Source of the DNA: Arthrobacter sp. AL12
GTDB taxonomy: Bacteria; Actinomycetota; Actinomycetes; Actinomycetales; Micrococcaceae
NCBI RefSeq assembly: GCF_029960645.1
Contig: NZ_JASBQY010000002.1
Coordinates: 1-64,000 of the forward strand
Direction of reading: 5' to 3'
DNA length: 64,000 nucleotides
The translations under genes and the position numbers were made by a program. Below the pieces are notes generated by a model. The model saw nothing but the letters and a program-made list of their open reading frames with translations, searched no databases and was not told the DNA's origin. This document shows, piece by piece, positions 26,510 to 35,055 of the stretch. How positions within the stretch are numbered: the stretch's first letter is position 1; each line of letters starts with the position of its first letter.

Positions 26510-26831
26510 TGATGTCCGCGGCCAGCCTTGCCGGACCTTTTCCCATGAGGCAACGTATCCGGCTACGCGGAGGTTTTTTATGAGTCAACGCGCGGTCTTG
26601 ACTCCCGCGGCCCCGGGCCTACGATAGTGCGCATCAGCACCATGCGGGGAGCAGCCGGGTATTGTCCATCGCTGACGCTGAGCATGTTGGTGACCCCGGC
26701 AAACGAGGCCCGGGGCTGGCACGACGGAGCCGGATGCACCGAGTTGCCGGCGGACGTCGATTACATCGTGGATGGCAGCTGGGGTGACTTCCAGGAACCT
26801 GATCAACACAGATCAAGAGGGAGAAACAATC

Positions 26832-27212
26832 ATGCTGAAGGATCTCGAAATTGTCGCAGTCCTCCCCGCGAAGGACATCGTTCGGGCGCGTAACTACTAC
26901 CGTGACGTGCTGGGACTGGAGCCTGCCGACACCATGGACGAGGAGAATCTGCTGTACCGCTGCGGCAAGGGAACGGCTTTCCTGCTCTACCAGACCGACA
27001 ATGCCGGAACAGCGAAGAATACCCAGATGGGCTGGGTAACAGGCGACATCGGCGCCGAGATGCAGAATCTGCGCAGCCGCGGTGTCGTGTTCAAGGAGTA
27101 CGACTTTCCTGGCCTGAAGACCGAGAATGGGATCGCTTCGACTCCGGCAGGCAAGGTGGCGTGGTTCCTGGACAGCGAGGGCAACATTCTCAATATCTCC
27201 GAAGGCCTGTAG
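26832..27212 (+). CDS. VOC (glyoxalase/bleomycin-resistance fold) protein
   Basis: 126 residues from ATG 26832 with AAGAGGG upstream. One vicinal-oxygen-chelate domain: VLPAKDIVRARNYYRDVLGLEP, GTAFLLYQTDNAG, RSRGVVFKEYDFPG and VAWFLDSEGNILNISE. The paired betaalphabetabetabeta modules and terminal E are as in uncharacterised VOC proteins; glyoxalase activity should not be assumed. It is monocistronic, between the IS and a convergent transporter. Confidence 0.88.
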   Translation: MLKDLEIVAVLPAKDIVRARNYYRDVLGLEPADTMDEENLLYRCGKGTAFLLYQTDNAGTAKNTQMGWVTGDIGAEMQNLRSRGVVFKEYDFPGLKTENGIASTPAGKVAWFLDSEGNILNISEGL

Positions 27213-27227
27213 GGCTGGAGCCTGAAA

Positions 27228-27269
27228 GCGCCGCCCCTGCATCACTAGGGGGCTTTGCGGGGACGGCGC
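27228..27269. terminator. Hairpin between convergent VOC and MFS genes
   Basis: A 13-bp imperfect stem, GCGCCGCCCCTGC (27228-27240) against GCGGGGACGGCGC (27257-27269), with one mismatch, one G-T pair and a 16-nt loop. It starts 16 bp after the VOC stop and ends 6 bp before the MFS stop, so it may serve both. Confidence 0.5.
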
Positions 27270-27274
27270 ATGCC

Positions 27275-28906
27275 TTACGGTACTTTGTCACCCGGTGATT
27301 CTCCCTGCGCCCCGACGGCCTCTTCGGGGAGGCGTCCGGTGATGAACAATGCGGCGATCGCCAGCAGCGCGGTCAGAGCCAGCGCGGCCCGCAGCGCTTC
27401 CAGGCGGGAGCCGGAGTTGACCGCCATGATGGCATCGGCGGTCTCCTGGTCGACTCCGGCATTGTCCAGCGCCTCCCGGAGCTGCGTATCGGAAATGAAC
27501 GGGACACCGCTGGCCAGCTGGACCGAGGCTTGCTCCTGCACGGAACTCGGAACGGCGGGGTTGTTCTGGATGCCGGCCATGAACGAAGCGCTCAGGGTGG
27601 CGATCAGTACGGACCCGATCAGCGCGGTCCCCAGGGATGCCCCCAGGTTGGTGGCCGTGTTCTGCAGCCCGCCGACCTCCGCGCTCTGTGAGTCGGGAAC
27701 CGCGGAGACGGTGATGGCGCCCAGCTGCGAGGACAGCGCCCCCAGCCCAAAGCCCATCAGGAGCATCGGGATGGCGACAATGCCCGCGTTCGCCCCCGGG
27801 TCCATACCTCCCACGAGGATGAGGATGCCAATGGTCATCAGCATCAGCCCCAGCCGGACGACCCGGCGCGGGTTGGCGCGCGGCCGGAACTTGGGGATTC
27901 CGACGGCGGTCAGGATCAGCGCCACGGATAGCGGAAAGATCCGGATCCCGGTCTCCAGCGCGCTAAGCTCCAAGACCACCGACAGGAACAGCGGGATGGT
28001 GAAGAACACGCCAGCCTGAATGAGGAATTGAGCGAAGAATACGCTGAGCCCACCGGTAAGACGCTCGTTCCGGAAAAGCACGGGGTCGATCAGGGGTTCG
28101 CCCCCGATGGAGGCCAGGTGCGACGTCCGTCGCAGGAACACATAGAGAACAAGCAGCCCGCCGATCAGCAGCCAGACCACCGGGGAGAGGCCGAGGACCG
28201 TTGGCGCGCCGGACTTGGGCTGCACCCAGCCCCACTCACCCGAACGCAGCACCCCGTACACAACCATGCCCAGTCCCGCGATCGACAAGGCGGACCCCAC
28301 GTAATCGAGCCGGACCTTGGCCGGTGGCACGTCCTCAACCTTGCGCAGGACCAGCAGAATCGCCAGGACGATGACAACCTCGCCGACGAAAACATACCGC
28401 CAGGAGGCAAACGTGGTCACTGCGCCGCCGATGAGCGGGCCTGCAGCGACTGCCATGGCGCCCGCTGCAGCCACCAGCCCGTAGGTCGCGGCCCGGCGAT
28501 CGGGCGGGAAGTTGGCCGCGACGAGCGAGACGATCGCGGGCATAATCAGTGCTGCGCCGACGCCCTCCAGGAGGGACCAGCCCAGAAGCAGCACTCCGAG
28601 GTTTGGCGCCAGCGCCGTCGTCAGCGAACCGGCGGCATAGATGATCAGGCCGAGGGCAAATGCGCGGCGGCGGCCCAAGATGGTCCCGACTTTGCCGCCG
28701 GTGATCATGAGCGAGGCCATGACGAGGGTGTACAGGGTGATCGCCGTTTGGATGCCTGCGATGGTCGTTCCGAGGTCCGCGGCCACCGTGGCCATTGAAA
28801 CGTTCATGACCGAACTGTCGAGCGTCATCAGGAACTGGGCGGATGCCAGCACCGCCAGGACCAGTCCGGACCCAGTCCGTGTTGTTGTCGTCGCCACGGG
28901 ACTCAC
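27275..28906 (-). CDS. DHA2-family (EmrB/QacA-like) MFS efflux transporter
   Basis: 543 residues, 14 helices. Conserved DHA2 segments: LDSSVMNVSMATVAADLGTTIAGIQTAITLYTLVMASLMITGGKVGTILGRRRAF (motif D1/A) and the motif C region GLVAAAGAMAVAAGPLIGGAV in helix 5. It carries the large extracellular loop between helices 13 and 14 (NNPAVPSSVQEQASVQLASG). Proton-driven export of hydrophobic cations or drugs is typical. The GTG start at 28906 has AGAGG upstream. A paralogue of the same class is at 52336. Confidence 0.9.
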   Translation of the reverse strand: MSPVATTTTRTGSGLVLAVLASAQFLMTLDSSVMNVSMATVAADLGTTIAGIQTAITLYTLVMASLMITGGKVGTILGRRRAFALGLIIYAAGSLTTALAPNLGVLLLGWSLLEGVGAALIMPAIVSLVAANFPPDRRAATYGLVAAAGAMAVAAGPLIGGAVTTFASWRYVFVGEVVIVLAILLVLRKVEDVPPAKVRLDYVGSALSIAGLGMVVYGVLRSGEWGWVQPKSGAPTVLGLSPVVWLLIGGLLVLYVFLRRTSHLASIGGEPLIDPVLFRNERLTGGLSVFFAQFLIQAGVFFTIPLFLSVVLELSALETGIRIFPLSVALILTAVGIPKFRPRANPRRVVRLGLMLMTIGILILVGGMDPGANAGIVAIPMLLMGFGLGALSSQLGAITVSAVPDSQSAEVGGLQNTATNLGASLGTALIGSVLIATLSASFMAGIQNNPAVPSSVQEQASVQLASGVPFISDTQLREALDNAGVDQETADAIMAVNSGSRLEALRAALALTALLAIAALFITGRLPEEAVGAQGESPGDKVP

Positions 28907-29132
28907 GGCTTCGACCTCTTACGCGTGCCGTTTGCCATTGCGCGCATGACGTCATGCTCCGCGCACGCGCATAGCCTGTCAAGCGCGGTGTGCTACCCGC
29001 CAGACCCGAGAATGGCCCGGTTCCGGGCGTCCGCAGGGCCATGCGCGAAATATCACCCCGCCGATGCCTTACCTGCCGCGGCCTTCCGGGCCTACAGTTG
29101 GGCATGTACAGGCCGTCGACAGGAGTGCCCCA

Positions 29133-29435
29133 GTGATTACCCTGCAGATCGAACACCAGGTCCGGGACTTCGGCATGTGGAGGAGGGCCTTCGACAGTGA
29201 CCCCCTGAACCGCGCTGCGTCGGGGGTGCGATCGTACCGGATTTCGCGTCCCCTTGACCAGGAGGACTACGTGATGCTGGAGATGGATTTCGATACGCAG
29301 GCAGCTGCCGTGGATTTCCTGGGCAGGCTCCAGAACGACACCTGGAAGACCGGTGTGACGGCGCCGGCGCTGGTCGGTGAGCCGTCGACCAGGATCATCG
29401 AGACGGTCGCCATCGAGAAGGTGTCCGGCCTCTAA
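29133..29435 (+). CDS. Small ABM/dimeric alpha-beta barrel-like protein
   Basis: 100 residues from GTG 29133 (AGGAGT six bases upstream). [23 protein letters not shown] and [34 protein letters not shown] show the betaalphabeta pattern of ferredoxin-like dimeric barrels with a W-x-x-A-F signature. Function unknown; relatives are often single genes. The downstream SelO gene follows after 127 bp. Confidence 0.75.
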   Translation: MITLQIEHQVRDFGMWRRAFDSDPLNRAASGVRSYRISRPLDQEDYVMLEMDFDTQAAAVDFLGRLQNDTWKTGVTAPALVGEPSTRIIETVAIEKVSGL

Positions 29436-29562
29436 GCCCGCTGTTCACCTGGCCGGGACTGCGGGCTCGGCTCGTCGCGCCGAGTTCGCGCGCGAGCAGG
29501 CTGCCCTCTGCGTATCCGATGGCTGCGGAGCCGCTGGAGGCGCCGCAGGATATTCTGTTTGT

Positions 29563-31026
29563 ATGACTGCCGCAGCCCCCTCCACCGTCGCCTTAGACGG
29601 ACGCTTCGCCCGGGAGCTCGCGGAAATGGCCATCCCCTGGCGCGCAGAGGAGGCGCCCGACCCGAGGCTCCTCGTGCTCAACGAGCCCCTGGCTGCTGAG
29701 CTGGGCCTGGACCCCGGCTACCTCAGGGACGCCGACGGGGTCCGCCTGCTGGTCGGCAATCTGGTCCCTAGCGGTGCCACTCCGGTGGCCCAGGCCTACA
29801 CCGGCCACCAGTTCGGCTGGTTGGCCCCCCGGCTCGGCGACGGCCGGGCGCTGCTGCTCGGTGAGATCACGGACACGGACGGCCAGCTGCGCGATTTCCA
29901 TCTCAAGGGCTCCGGGCGCACGCCGTTCGCCCGCGGCGGAGACGGTTTTGCAGCGGTCGGCCCGATGCTGAGGGAGTACGTCGTGAGCGAAGCGATGCAC
30001 GCCCTGGGCATCCCCACCACACGCTCCCTCGCCGTGGTGGCGACGGGCCGCCCGGTGGTCCGCGACACCATGCTGCCGGGCGCCGTGCTCACACGGGTCG
30101 CCTCCAGCCACCTGCGCGTGGGCAGCTTCCAGTACGCCCGGGCCACGGGTGACCTCAACCTCCTGCGCCGCCTGGCCGATCATGCGATCGCCCGACACTA
30201 CCCCGGCGCCGCGGACGCCGAGCAGCCCTATCTCGCCCTGTTCCAGGCGGTCGTCGCCGCTCAGGCGTCACTGCTGGCCCGGTGGATGCTGGTGGGATTC
30301 GTCCACGGGGTCATGAACACCGACAATATGACCGTCTCCGGCGAGACCATCGACTACGGGCCCTGCGCCTTCCTGGACGCCTTCGACCCGGCCACGGTCT
30401 ATAGCTCGATCGACGAGACCGGGCGCTACTCGTACCGCAACCAGCCGGTCATGGCGGAATGGAACCTCACGCGGCTCGCGGAGTCCCTGCTGCCCCTGCT
30501 CCACGAGGAGCAGGCGCAGGCGGTCGCCCAGGCGCAGGAGTCCCTCGGTGCGTTCCGCCGGCAGTACAGTTCAGCCTGGTCCGCCGGCATGGCGGCCAAA
30601 CTCGGCCTGCCCGCCGGGTTCGACGACGGCGTCGCTTCGCCTCTCGTGGACGAGGTGCTCACCCTGCTCCAGGCGGGCGGGGCTGATTACACCTCGTTCT
30701 TCCGGAGCCTCAGCGCGGCCGCCCGGGGGAACACCGAACCGGCGCGGAGCCTGCTGCCCGATCCGTCAGCGTTCGATGCCTGGTCCGCGCGCTGGAGCGC
30801 CCTGGGTCCCGACGCCGACGTTATGGACCGGGTCAATCCCGCCTACATCCCGCGAAACCACCTGGTGGAGGAGGCTCTCGCCGCCGCCACGGGCGGCGAT
30901 CTGGGTCCGCTCGAACGCCTCCTGGACGCGGTGACCAGGCCCTTCGAGTTGCGCCCCGGTTTGGGCCGGTACGCCGCTGCCGCGCCCGGGGACTTCGGCG
31001 CCTACCGGACGTTCTGCGGAACCTGA
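29563..31026 (+). CDS. selO: SelO/YdiU family pseudokinase AMPylator
   Basis: 487 residues, standard length. It has [36 protein letters not shown] (ATP-binding loop region), [42 protein letters not shown] (the N and D metal ligands with inverted ATP orientation) and ends YRTFCGT, where eukaryotic SelO carries selenocysteine near the C-terminus and bacteria a Cys. SelO transfers AMP from ATP to Ser/Thr/Tyr of redox-related proteins. ATG 29563 fits the usual N-terminus; an open frame extends upstream to 29377. Confidence 0.95.
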   Translation: MTAAAPSTVALDGRFARELAEMAIPWRAEEAPDPRLLVLNEPLAAELGLDPGYLRDADGVRLLVGNLVPSGATPVAQAYTGHQFGWLAPRLGDGRALLLGEITDTDGQLRDFHLKGSGRTPFARGGDGFAAVGPMLREYVVSEAMHALGIPTTRSLAVVATGRPVVRDTMLPGAVLTRVASSHLRVGSFQYARATGDLNLLRRLADHAIARHYPGAADAEQPYLALFQAVVAAQASLLARWMLVGFVHGVMNTDNMTVSGETIDYGPCAFLDAFDPATVYSSIDETGRYSYRNQPVMAEWNLTRLAESLLPLLHEEQAQAVAQAQESLGAFRRQYSSAWSAGMAAKLGLPAGFDDGVASPLVDEVLTLLQAGGADYTSFFRSLSAAARGNTEPARSLLPDPSAFDAWSARWSALGPDADVMDRVNPAYIPRNHLVEEALAAATGGDLGPLERLLDAVTRPFELRPGLGRYAAAAPGDFGAYRTFCGT

Positions 31027-31116
31027 GCCGTAAGACCGGACGCGTCGCGCGGGATTCCTCCGACCGGGACAAGTCGGGCCAGTTGCCCGCCGTGGACGGC
31101 CCGCGTGGGCCGGGAC

Positions 31117-31374
31117 TCAGGCGAGCGAGAGAAAGAGCTTTTCCAGGTCCTTCGTACTCATGCCTGAGTCCTTCCGGACCGCGCACTGCTCCAGCCCGCT
31201 GGCAATGATGGCGAATCCTGCCCGGTCCAGCGCTTTCGAGACGGCGGCCAACTGCGTGACGGTGTCCTTGCAGTCGCGCCCTTCCTCCAGCATCCGGATG
31301 ACGGCCCCCAGCTGTCCCTGAGCGCGCTTCAGCCGGTTGATTGCGGGGGCGAGTTCGGCTGAATCAAGGTCCAT
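31117..31374 (-). CDS. CstR-like persulfide-sensing repressor (CsoR family)
   Basis: 85 residues from ATG 31374 (GGAG eight bases upstream). It is a CsoR/DUF156 helix bundle: INRLKRAQGQLGAVIRMLEEGRDCKDTVTQLAAVSKALDRAGFAIIASGLEQC. Cys35 and Cys64 are kept, but the copper-ligand His four residues before the second Cys is Gly60, so copper sensing as in CsoR is unlikely. Two Cys without His is the CstR pattern, where persulfides crosslink the cysteines and release DNA. It lies divergent from the rhodanese-exporter genes, with three ATACCC/GGGTAT-type palindromes between, as expected for the repressor of that cluster. Confidence 0.88.
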   Translation of the reverse strand: MDLDSAELAPAINRLKRAQGQLGAVIRMLEEGRDCKDTVTQLAAVSKALDRAGFAIIASGLEQCAVRKDSGMSTKDLEKLFLSLA

Positions 31375-31412
31375 GAGTCTCTCCAAAGCTAGGGATGGCT
31401 ATGCTCAAGAAT

Positions 31413-31428
31413 ATACCCCAGTGGGTAT
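31413..31428. promoter_or_regulatory. CstR-type operator 1
   Basis: ATACCCCAGTGGGTAT: perfect 6-bp arms ATACCC/GGGTAT around a 4-bp centre. It is the palindrome nearest to the repressor gene, 38 bp from its start, so it probably serves autoregulation. Confidence 0.75.
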
Positions 31429-31430
31429 TT

Positions 31431-31459
31431 TTGACTACCCCCCGGGGTATCTGTAATAC
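31431..31459 (+). promoter_or_regulatory. Predicted promoter with CstR-type operator 2 in the spacer
   Basis: -35 TTGACT (31431-31436), 17-bp spacer, -10 TAATAC (31454-31459). The spacer holds the dyad TACCCCCCGGGGTA (31436-31449). A repressor bound there would block RNA polymerase. It drives the rhodanese gene at 31507. Confidence 0.65.
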
Positions 31460-31471
31460 TCGGTGGGGTAT
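31456..31471. promoter_or_regulatory. CstR-type operator 3
   Basis: ATACTCGGTGGGGTAT: imperfect ATAC/GTAT dyad overlapping the predicted -10, 35 bp before the rhodanese start. Confidence 0.55.
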
Positions 31472-31506
31472 TCAGTTGTTGGTTAGATCGTCTCGAAAGG
31501 ACACCC

Positions 31507-32175
31507 ATGACGCCCCCTTCCACTTCCTCCACCCAGGTTTCTTCCGCCCCGCCGGCGGTCACATCGCTGGCTCCGGAAACGCTGCGCAGCTGGTTCGAGG
31601 AACACCAGGACCTCATCGTGATCGATGTCCGTTCGGCCGCCGAGTTCGAAAACATGCACATCCGCGGTTCCTACAACGTCCCGCTGCCGTTGCTTTCCGA
31701 GCACACTGAGGAATTGGCAGCCCGGCTGGGCAGCCGCGTCGTGCTTGTCTGCCAGTCCGGAGCGCGGGCCGAGCAGGCACGGCAGCGCCTGGGCGGCGCC
31801 GGCATCGGCACCGGCACCGCCTATGTGCTTGCAGGCGGCGCCCCCGGCTTCGCTGAGGCAGGCGGTGACGTGGTCCGCGGCAAGGCCCGCTGGGACCTCG
31901 AACGCCAGGTCCGGCTCGCCGCCGGCTCCCTCGTGGTTCTGGGCCTCGCCGGAGGCAAGTTCGTCTCGCCGAAGATCCGGCTCCTCGCCGGAGCCATCGG
32001 CACCGGTCTGACCTTCTCGGCCGCCACGAACACCTGCGCCATGGGCCAGGCTCTCTCTGCCATGCCCTGGAACAAGACCGCACAGGAGCCGACCCGCGAG
32101 TCCGCCATCCTGCAGTTCCCGGTCGCAGGATCCCTGGCCACGAACTTCAAGGCCACGGAGTCCAAGGCCTCATGA
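31507..32175 (+). CDS. Rhodanese with C-terminal membrane (DUF2892-like) domain
   Basis: 222 residues. The rhodanese domain (about 20-115) has the active-site loop C82-QSGARAEQ after LGSRVVLV, and the start-side DVRSAAEFENMHIRGSYNVPL. Residues about 140-190 form a YgaP-type transmembrane hairpin (SLVVLGLAGGKFVSPKIRLLAGAIGTGLTFSAAT followed by NTCAMGQAL). Such membrane rhodaneses transfer sulfane sulfur near the inner membrane. The stop overlaps the exporter start by ATGA, so both are translated together under the CstR-type operators. Confidence 0.92.
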   Translation: MTPPSTSSTQVSSAPPAVTSLAPETLRSWFEEHQDLIVIDVRSAAEFENMHIRGSYNVPLPLLSEHTEELAARLGSRVVLVCQSGARAEQARQRLGGAGIGTGTAYVLAGGAPGFAEAGGDVVRGKARWDLERQVRLAAGSLVVLGLAGGKFVSPKIRLLAGAIGTGLTFSAATNTCAMGQALSAMPWNKTAQEPTRESAILQFPVAGSLATNFKATESKAS

Positions 32176-33080
32176 CCGCCACGCTGATCCTTACTCTTGC
32201 CCTGTCGGTGCTCATCGGGCTGTCGCTCGGAGTGCTCGGCGGCGGCGGATCCATCCTGACGGTGCCCATCCTGGTCTACGTGGCCGGGTTCGAAGCCAAG
32301 GAAGCCATTGCCGCCTCCCTGTTCGTGGTCGGCGTCACCTCGGCCGTCAGTGTCTTCAGCCACGCCCGCGCCGGCCGTGTCATGTGGCGCACGGGACTGC
32401 TGTTCGGCGCCGCCGGAATGGTCGGTGCCTTCGTGGGGGGTCTTCTGGGGGGGCATATCCCCGGCCAGATCCTCCTCATCGCATTTGCCCTGATGATGGT
32501 AGCCACCTCCATCGCCATGATCCGCGGCCGCAAGAAGAAGGCCGCTGCCGGCACCGAGGCGCCCACGCACACCGACCTGCCGCTGTTCCGTGTCCTGCTC
32601 GACGGCCTCGTCGTCGGCCTGGTCACCGGCCTGGTCGGCGCCGGCGGCGGATTCCTGGTGGTACCGGCCCTGGCGCTGCTCGGCGGCCTGCCGATGGCAA
32701 TCGCCGTCGGAACCTCGCTCGTTGTGATCGCGATGAAGTCCTTTGCCGGCCTGGCCGGCTACCTCACCACCGTTGAGCTGGACTGGGGGATCACGCTGGC
32801 CGTGACGGCGGCCGCCGTCGTAGGCACCCTGATCGGGTCCAAGCTCGCCGGACGCATTCCGGAAGCGGCCCTGCGCAAGGGCTTCGGCTGGTTCGTGCTG
32901 GTGATGGGCGCGTTCGTCCTCATCCAGCAAGCCCCCGTTGACCTGCGCGGACCGATCGCCCTGGGCGTCGCCGGAGCCGCGGCCGTCGCGGCCGCAGTCT
33001 GCTGGTTCTTTGTCAGCGCCTGCCCGCTGCGCAAGTCCACCCGCACCACCCGCAAGGACACCCAGCCCACGCCGGTCTGA
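32172..33080 (+). CDS. TauE/SafE family sulfite/thiosulfate exporter
   Basis: 302 residues with about eight helices in two repeats, each starting with the glycine-rich family motif: GVLGGGGSILTVPILVYVAGFEAKEAIAASLFVV near residue 20 and GLVGAGGGFLVVPALALLGGLPMAIAVGTSLVVIAMKS near residue 155. A KKKAAAG loop lies between them and a basic Cys-containing tail (CPLRKSTRTTRK) at the end. It should export sulfite or a related sulfonate/thiosulfate formed by persulfide oxidation. Translationally coupled to the rhodanese. Confidence 0.92.
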   Translation: MTATLILTLALSVLIGLSLGVLGGGGSILTVPILVYVAGFEAKEAIAASLFVVGVTSAVSVFSHARAGRVMWRTGLLFGAAGMVGAFVGGLLGGHIPGQILLIAFALMMVATSIAMIRGRKKKAAAGTEAPTHTDLPLFRVLLDGLVVGLVTGLVGAGGGFLVVPALALLGGLPMAIAVGTSLVVIAMKSFAGLAGYLTTVELDWGITLAVTAAAVVGTLIGSKLAGRIPEAALRKGFGWFVLVMGAFVLIQQAPVDLRGPIALGVAGAAAVAAAVCWFFVSACPLRKSTRTTRKDTQPTPV

Positions 33081-33127
33081 GTCGACCGGCCCACCCATCA
33101 GCCACTCCTGAAACGAAAGGCATCACC

Positions 33128-33424
33128 ATGGCAGAAATCAGCATCACCGAAACGGACCAGCGCCGCAACCGGGCGCAGGTCCTGGACGTCCGCGAGGACT
33201 TCGAAGTCGCCGAGGGAATGATCCCTGGCGCAATCCACATCCCCATGGGCGAACTGCAGGCCCGCCTCTCGGAGCTTGACGCCGCGGTCCCCGTGATCGC
33301 CATCTGCCGCAGTGGCAACCGAAGTGCCCGTGTGGCGGACGCGCTCAACACCGCCGGCTTCACCGCAGACACCATGGACGGCGGCATGCTCGCCTGGAAC
33401 CGCGCGGGCCTGCCCACCACCTGA
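33128..33424 (+). CDS. Single-domain rhodanese
   Basis: 98 residues: VLDVREDFEVAEGMIPGAIHIPMGEL and the active loop C60-RSGNRSAR. This is a minimal GlpE/PspE-like sulfurtransferase that moves sulfane sulfur to cyanide, thiols or sulfite. It starts 47 bp after the exporter stop with GAAAGG before ATG and should be the last gene of the first transcript of the cluster. A new operator-promoter follows before the dioxygenase. Confidence 0.9.
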   Translation: MAEISITETDQRRNRAQVLDVREDFEVAEGMIPGAIHIPMGELQARLSELDAAVPVIAICRSGNRSARVADALNTAGFTADTMDGGMLAWNRAGLPTT

Positions 33425-33472
33425 TCCGCCCCTGACCCGCAGTTCCCGCACAGCCGCTGGGCTGACCACCCC

Positions 33473-33501
33473 TTGCAGAATACCCCCGGGGGTATTATTG
33501 T
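33473..33501 (+). promoter_or_regulatory. Predicted promoter with perfect CstR-type palindrome in the spacer
   Basis: -35 TTGCAG (33473-33478), 17-bp spacer, -10 TATTGT (33496-33501). The spacer is filled by the 18-bp perfect palindrome AATACCCCCGGGGGTATT (33479-33496). It is the best operator in the cluster and lies 56 bp before the dioxygenase start. Confidence 0.8.
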
Positions 33502-33551
33502 TGTTAGTAGTCGACGGGGGAGACGCCCCATTTCTTTACGAAGGAGAGCAC

Positions 33552-34961
33552 ATGCTTCTGGAACGCATTTATGATGAGGACCTTGCCCAGGCCAGCTACC
33601 TGATCGGCTGCCAGGCCAAGGGCGAGGCCGTGGTAGTGGACGGCCGCCGCGATATCGCGGTGTACCAGGCGCTGGCGGCGAAGAACGGCATGAGGATCGT
33701 CGCGGTCGCCGAGACCCACATCCACGCCGATTACCTCTCCGGCACCCGGGAGCTCGCCGCCGCGACGGGGGCGAAAATTTACCTCTCGGGCGAGGGCGGA
33801 CCGGACTGGCAGTACGGGTTCGAGGGCGAGCGGCTCTTCGACGGCGACACGATCACCCTGGGCAACATCAGCATCCAGGCCCTCCACACCCCGGGCCACA
33901 CCCCGGAACACCTCTCCTTCCTGGTCACCGACGGCGCGTTCAGCGACCAGGCCGGCTACCTGCTCTCGGGTGACTTTGTCTTCTCCGGGGACCTGGGCCG
34001 CCCGGACCTGCTGGATGAGGCCGCCGGCGGGATCGACACCCGTTTCGCCGGTGCGAAGCAGCTCTTCGCGAGCCTGCGGGACAAGTTCCTGACCCTGCCG
34101 GACTACGTCCAGGTCCACCCGGCGCACGGTGCAGGCAGTGCCTGCGGCAAGGCCCTGGGCGCGATCCCGTCCTCCACGGTCGGCTACGAACGGCTCTACG
34201 CCTGGTGGGGCCCGTACCTGGCCGCCAACGACGAGCAGGGCTTCGTCGATGAACTCCTCGACGGCCAGCCCGACGCGCACGCCTACTTCGGGCGGATGAA
34301 GCGGGAGAACCGTGAGGGCCCGGCCGTTATGGGCGACCGCGCCCCGCTGCAGGAACTGGACCTCGCCGCCGTCGCGCAGGGCCTGGCCGCTGACACGCTG
34401 ACCTTCATCGACACCCGTCCCAACGACCAGGTCCACCGGGGCACCGTGACCGGGTCCCTAAACGTCCCGGCCGGCAAATCCGTGGCCAGCTTCGGCGCCT
34501 GGGTCGTGAACCCCGAAACCGACAAGAACCCGCTCGTGCTCCTCGCCCCCGACCGGGACGCCGCGCAGGACATGTGGGACCACCTGGTCCGGGTCGGGAT
34601 CGACGACGTCGCCGGCTACGTCACAGGCTTCACCGGCCTGCCCACCAGCACCCCGAAGCTGATCTCCCCCGAGGAGCTCGAGGGATTCGAGGCCGGCATG
34701 ATCCTGGACGTGCGCAACCGCACCGAGCACCAAGCCGGGCACATCCCGGGCTCCCACCAGCTCAGCGGCGGCCGCGTGATGTGGCACCTGGACGAACTCC
34801 CGGCCCAGGGCACCATCGTAAGCTACTGCCAAAGCGGCGTCCGGAACTCCGTCGCGGCCAGCGCGCTGCGCCGCGCCGGCTACGACGTCGTCGAACTCGA
34901 CGGCAGCTACAACGCCTGGACCGCCCACCTGCAGGCACGGGAAACCGTCCCCGCCAGCTGA
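33552..34961 (+). CDS. CstB-like persulfide dioxygenase fused to rhodanese domains
   Basis: 469 residues from ATG 33552 (AAGGAGA upstream). Residues 1-240 are an ETHE1-type metallo-beta-lactamase domain with H56-I-H-A-D60, H112, D141 and H192 for a mononuclear iron. Residues about 275-360 form a rhodanese fold without a catalytic Cys (VLLAPDRDAAQD where Cys is expected). Residues about 370-460 form an active rhodanese with C426-QSGVRN. The order MBL, dead rhodanese, live rhodanese is that of CstB, which oxidises persulfide to thiosulfate or sulfite. Own operator-promoter directly upstream. Confidence 0.93.
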   Translation: MLLERIYDEDLAQASYLIGCQAKGEAVVVDGRRDIAVYQALAAKNGMRIVAVAETHIHADYLSGTRELAAATGAKIYLSGEGGPDWQYGFEGERLFDGDTITLGNISIQALHTPGHTPEHLSFLVTDGAFSDQAGYLLSGDFVFSGDLGRPDLLDEAAGGIDTRFAGAKQLFASLRDKFLTLPDYVQVHPAHGAGSACGKALGAIPSSTVGYERLYAWWGPYLAANDEQGFVDELLDGQPDAHAYFGRMKRENREGPAVMGDRAPLQELDLAAVAQGLAADTLTFIDTRPNDQVHRGTVTGSLNVPAGKSVASFGAWVVNPETDKNPLVLLAPDRDAAQDMWDHLVRVGIDDVAGYVTGFTGLPTSTPKLISPEELEGFEAGMILDVRNRTEHQAGHIPGSHQLSGGRVMWHLDELPAQGTIVSYCQSGVRNSVAASALRRAGYDVVELDGSYNAWTAHLQARETVPAS

Positions 34962-35055
34962 CCCGCACCGCCGGCATCCCGCCGACCGGCACCCCATGGC
35001 GGCGGCCCTGACGCCAGGGCCGCCGCCACACCTCGTCCCCACCACAGGGAGCACC

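Larger units (their letters stand above)
25381..26555 (-). mobile_element. Insertion sequence with internal inversion
   Basis: Bounded by GTTGCCTCAC at 25381-25390 and ATGAGGCAAC at 26546-26555 (9 of 10 bases inverted match). It contains one integrase/DDE transposase gene in two parts that face each other: residues up to RPGN on the minus strand (26509 to 25711) and the continuation KNDGAHMEQKNW to IRPAALS on the plus strand (25399-25710). No target duplication is visible. The last part of the transposase is missing. The IS family cannot be named from sequence alone. Confidence 0.75.

Noticed and set aside
27289..27302. TCACCCGGTGAT, a dyad resembling the 18-bp element
   Set aside because: It has the wrong spacing (12 bp in total) and lies inside the C-terminal codons of the MFS gene.
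29047..29064. TCACCCCGCCGATGCCTT upstream of the ABM-type gene
   Set aside because: Only the left half of the 18-bp element matches; the right half RRTGAK is absent.
31821..33098. 425-codon minus-strand frame opposite the rhodanese and TauE genes
   Set aside because: Translation is rich in Gly, Asp, Gln and His with no family likeness; it is a codon-bias shadow of the exporter gene.
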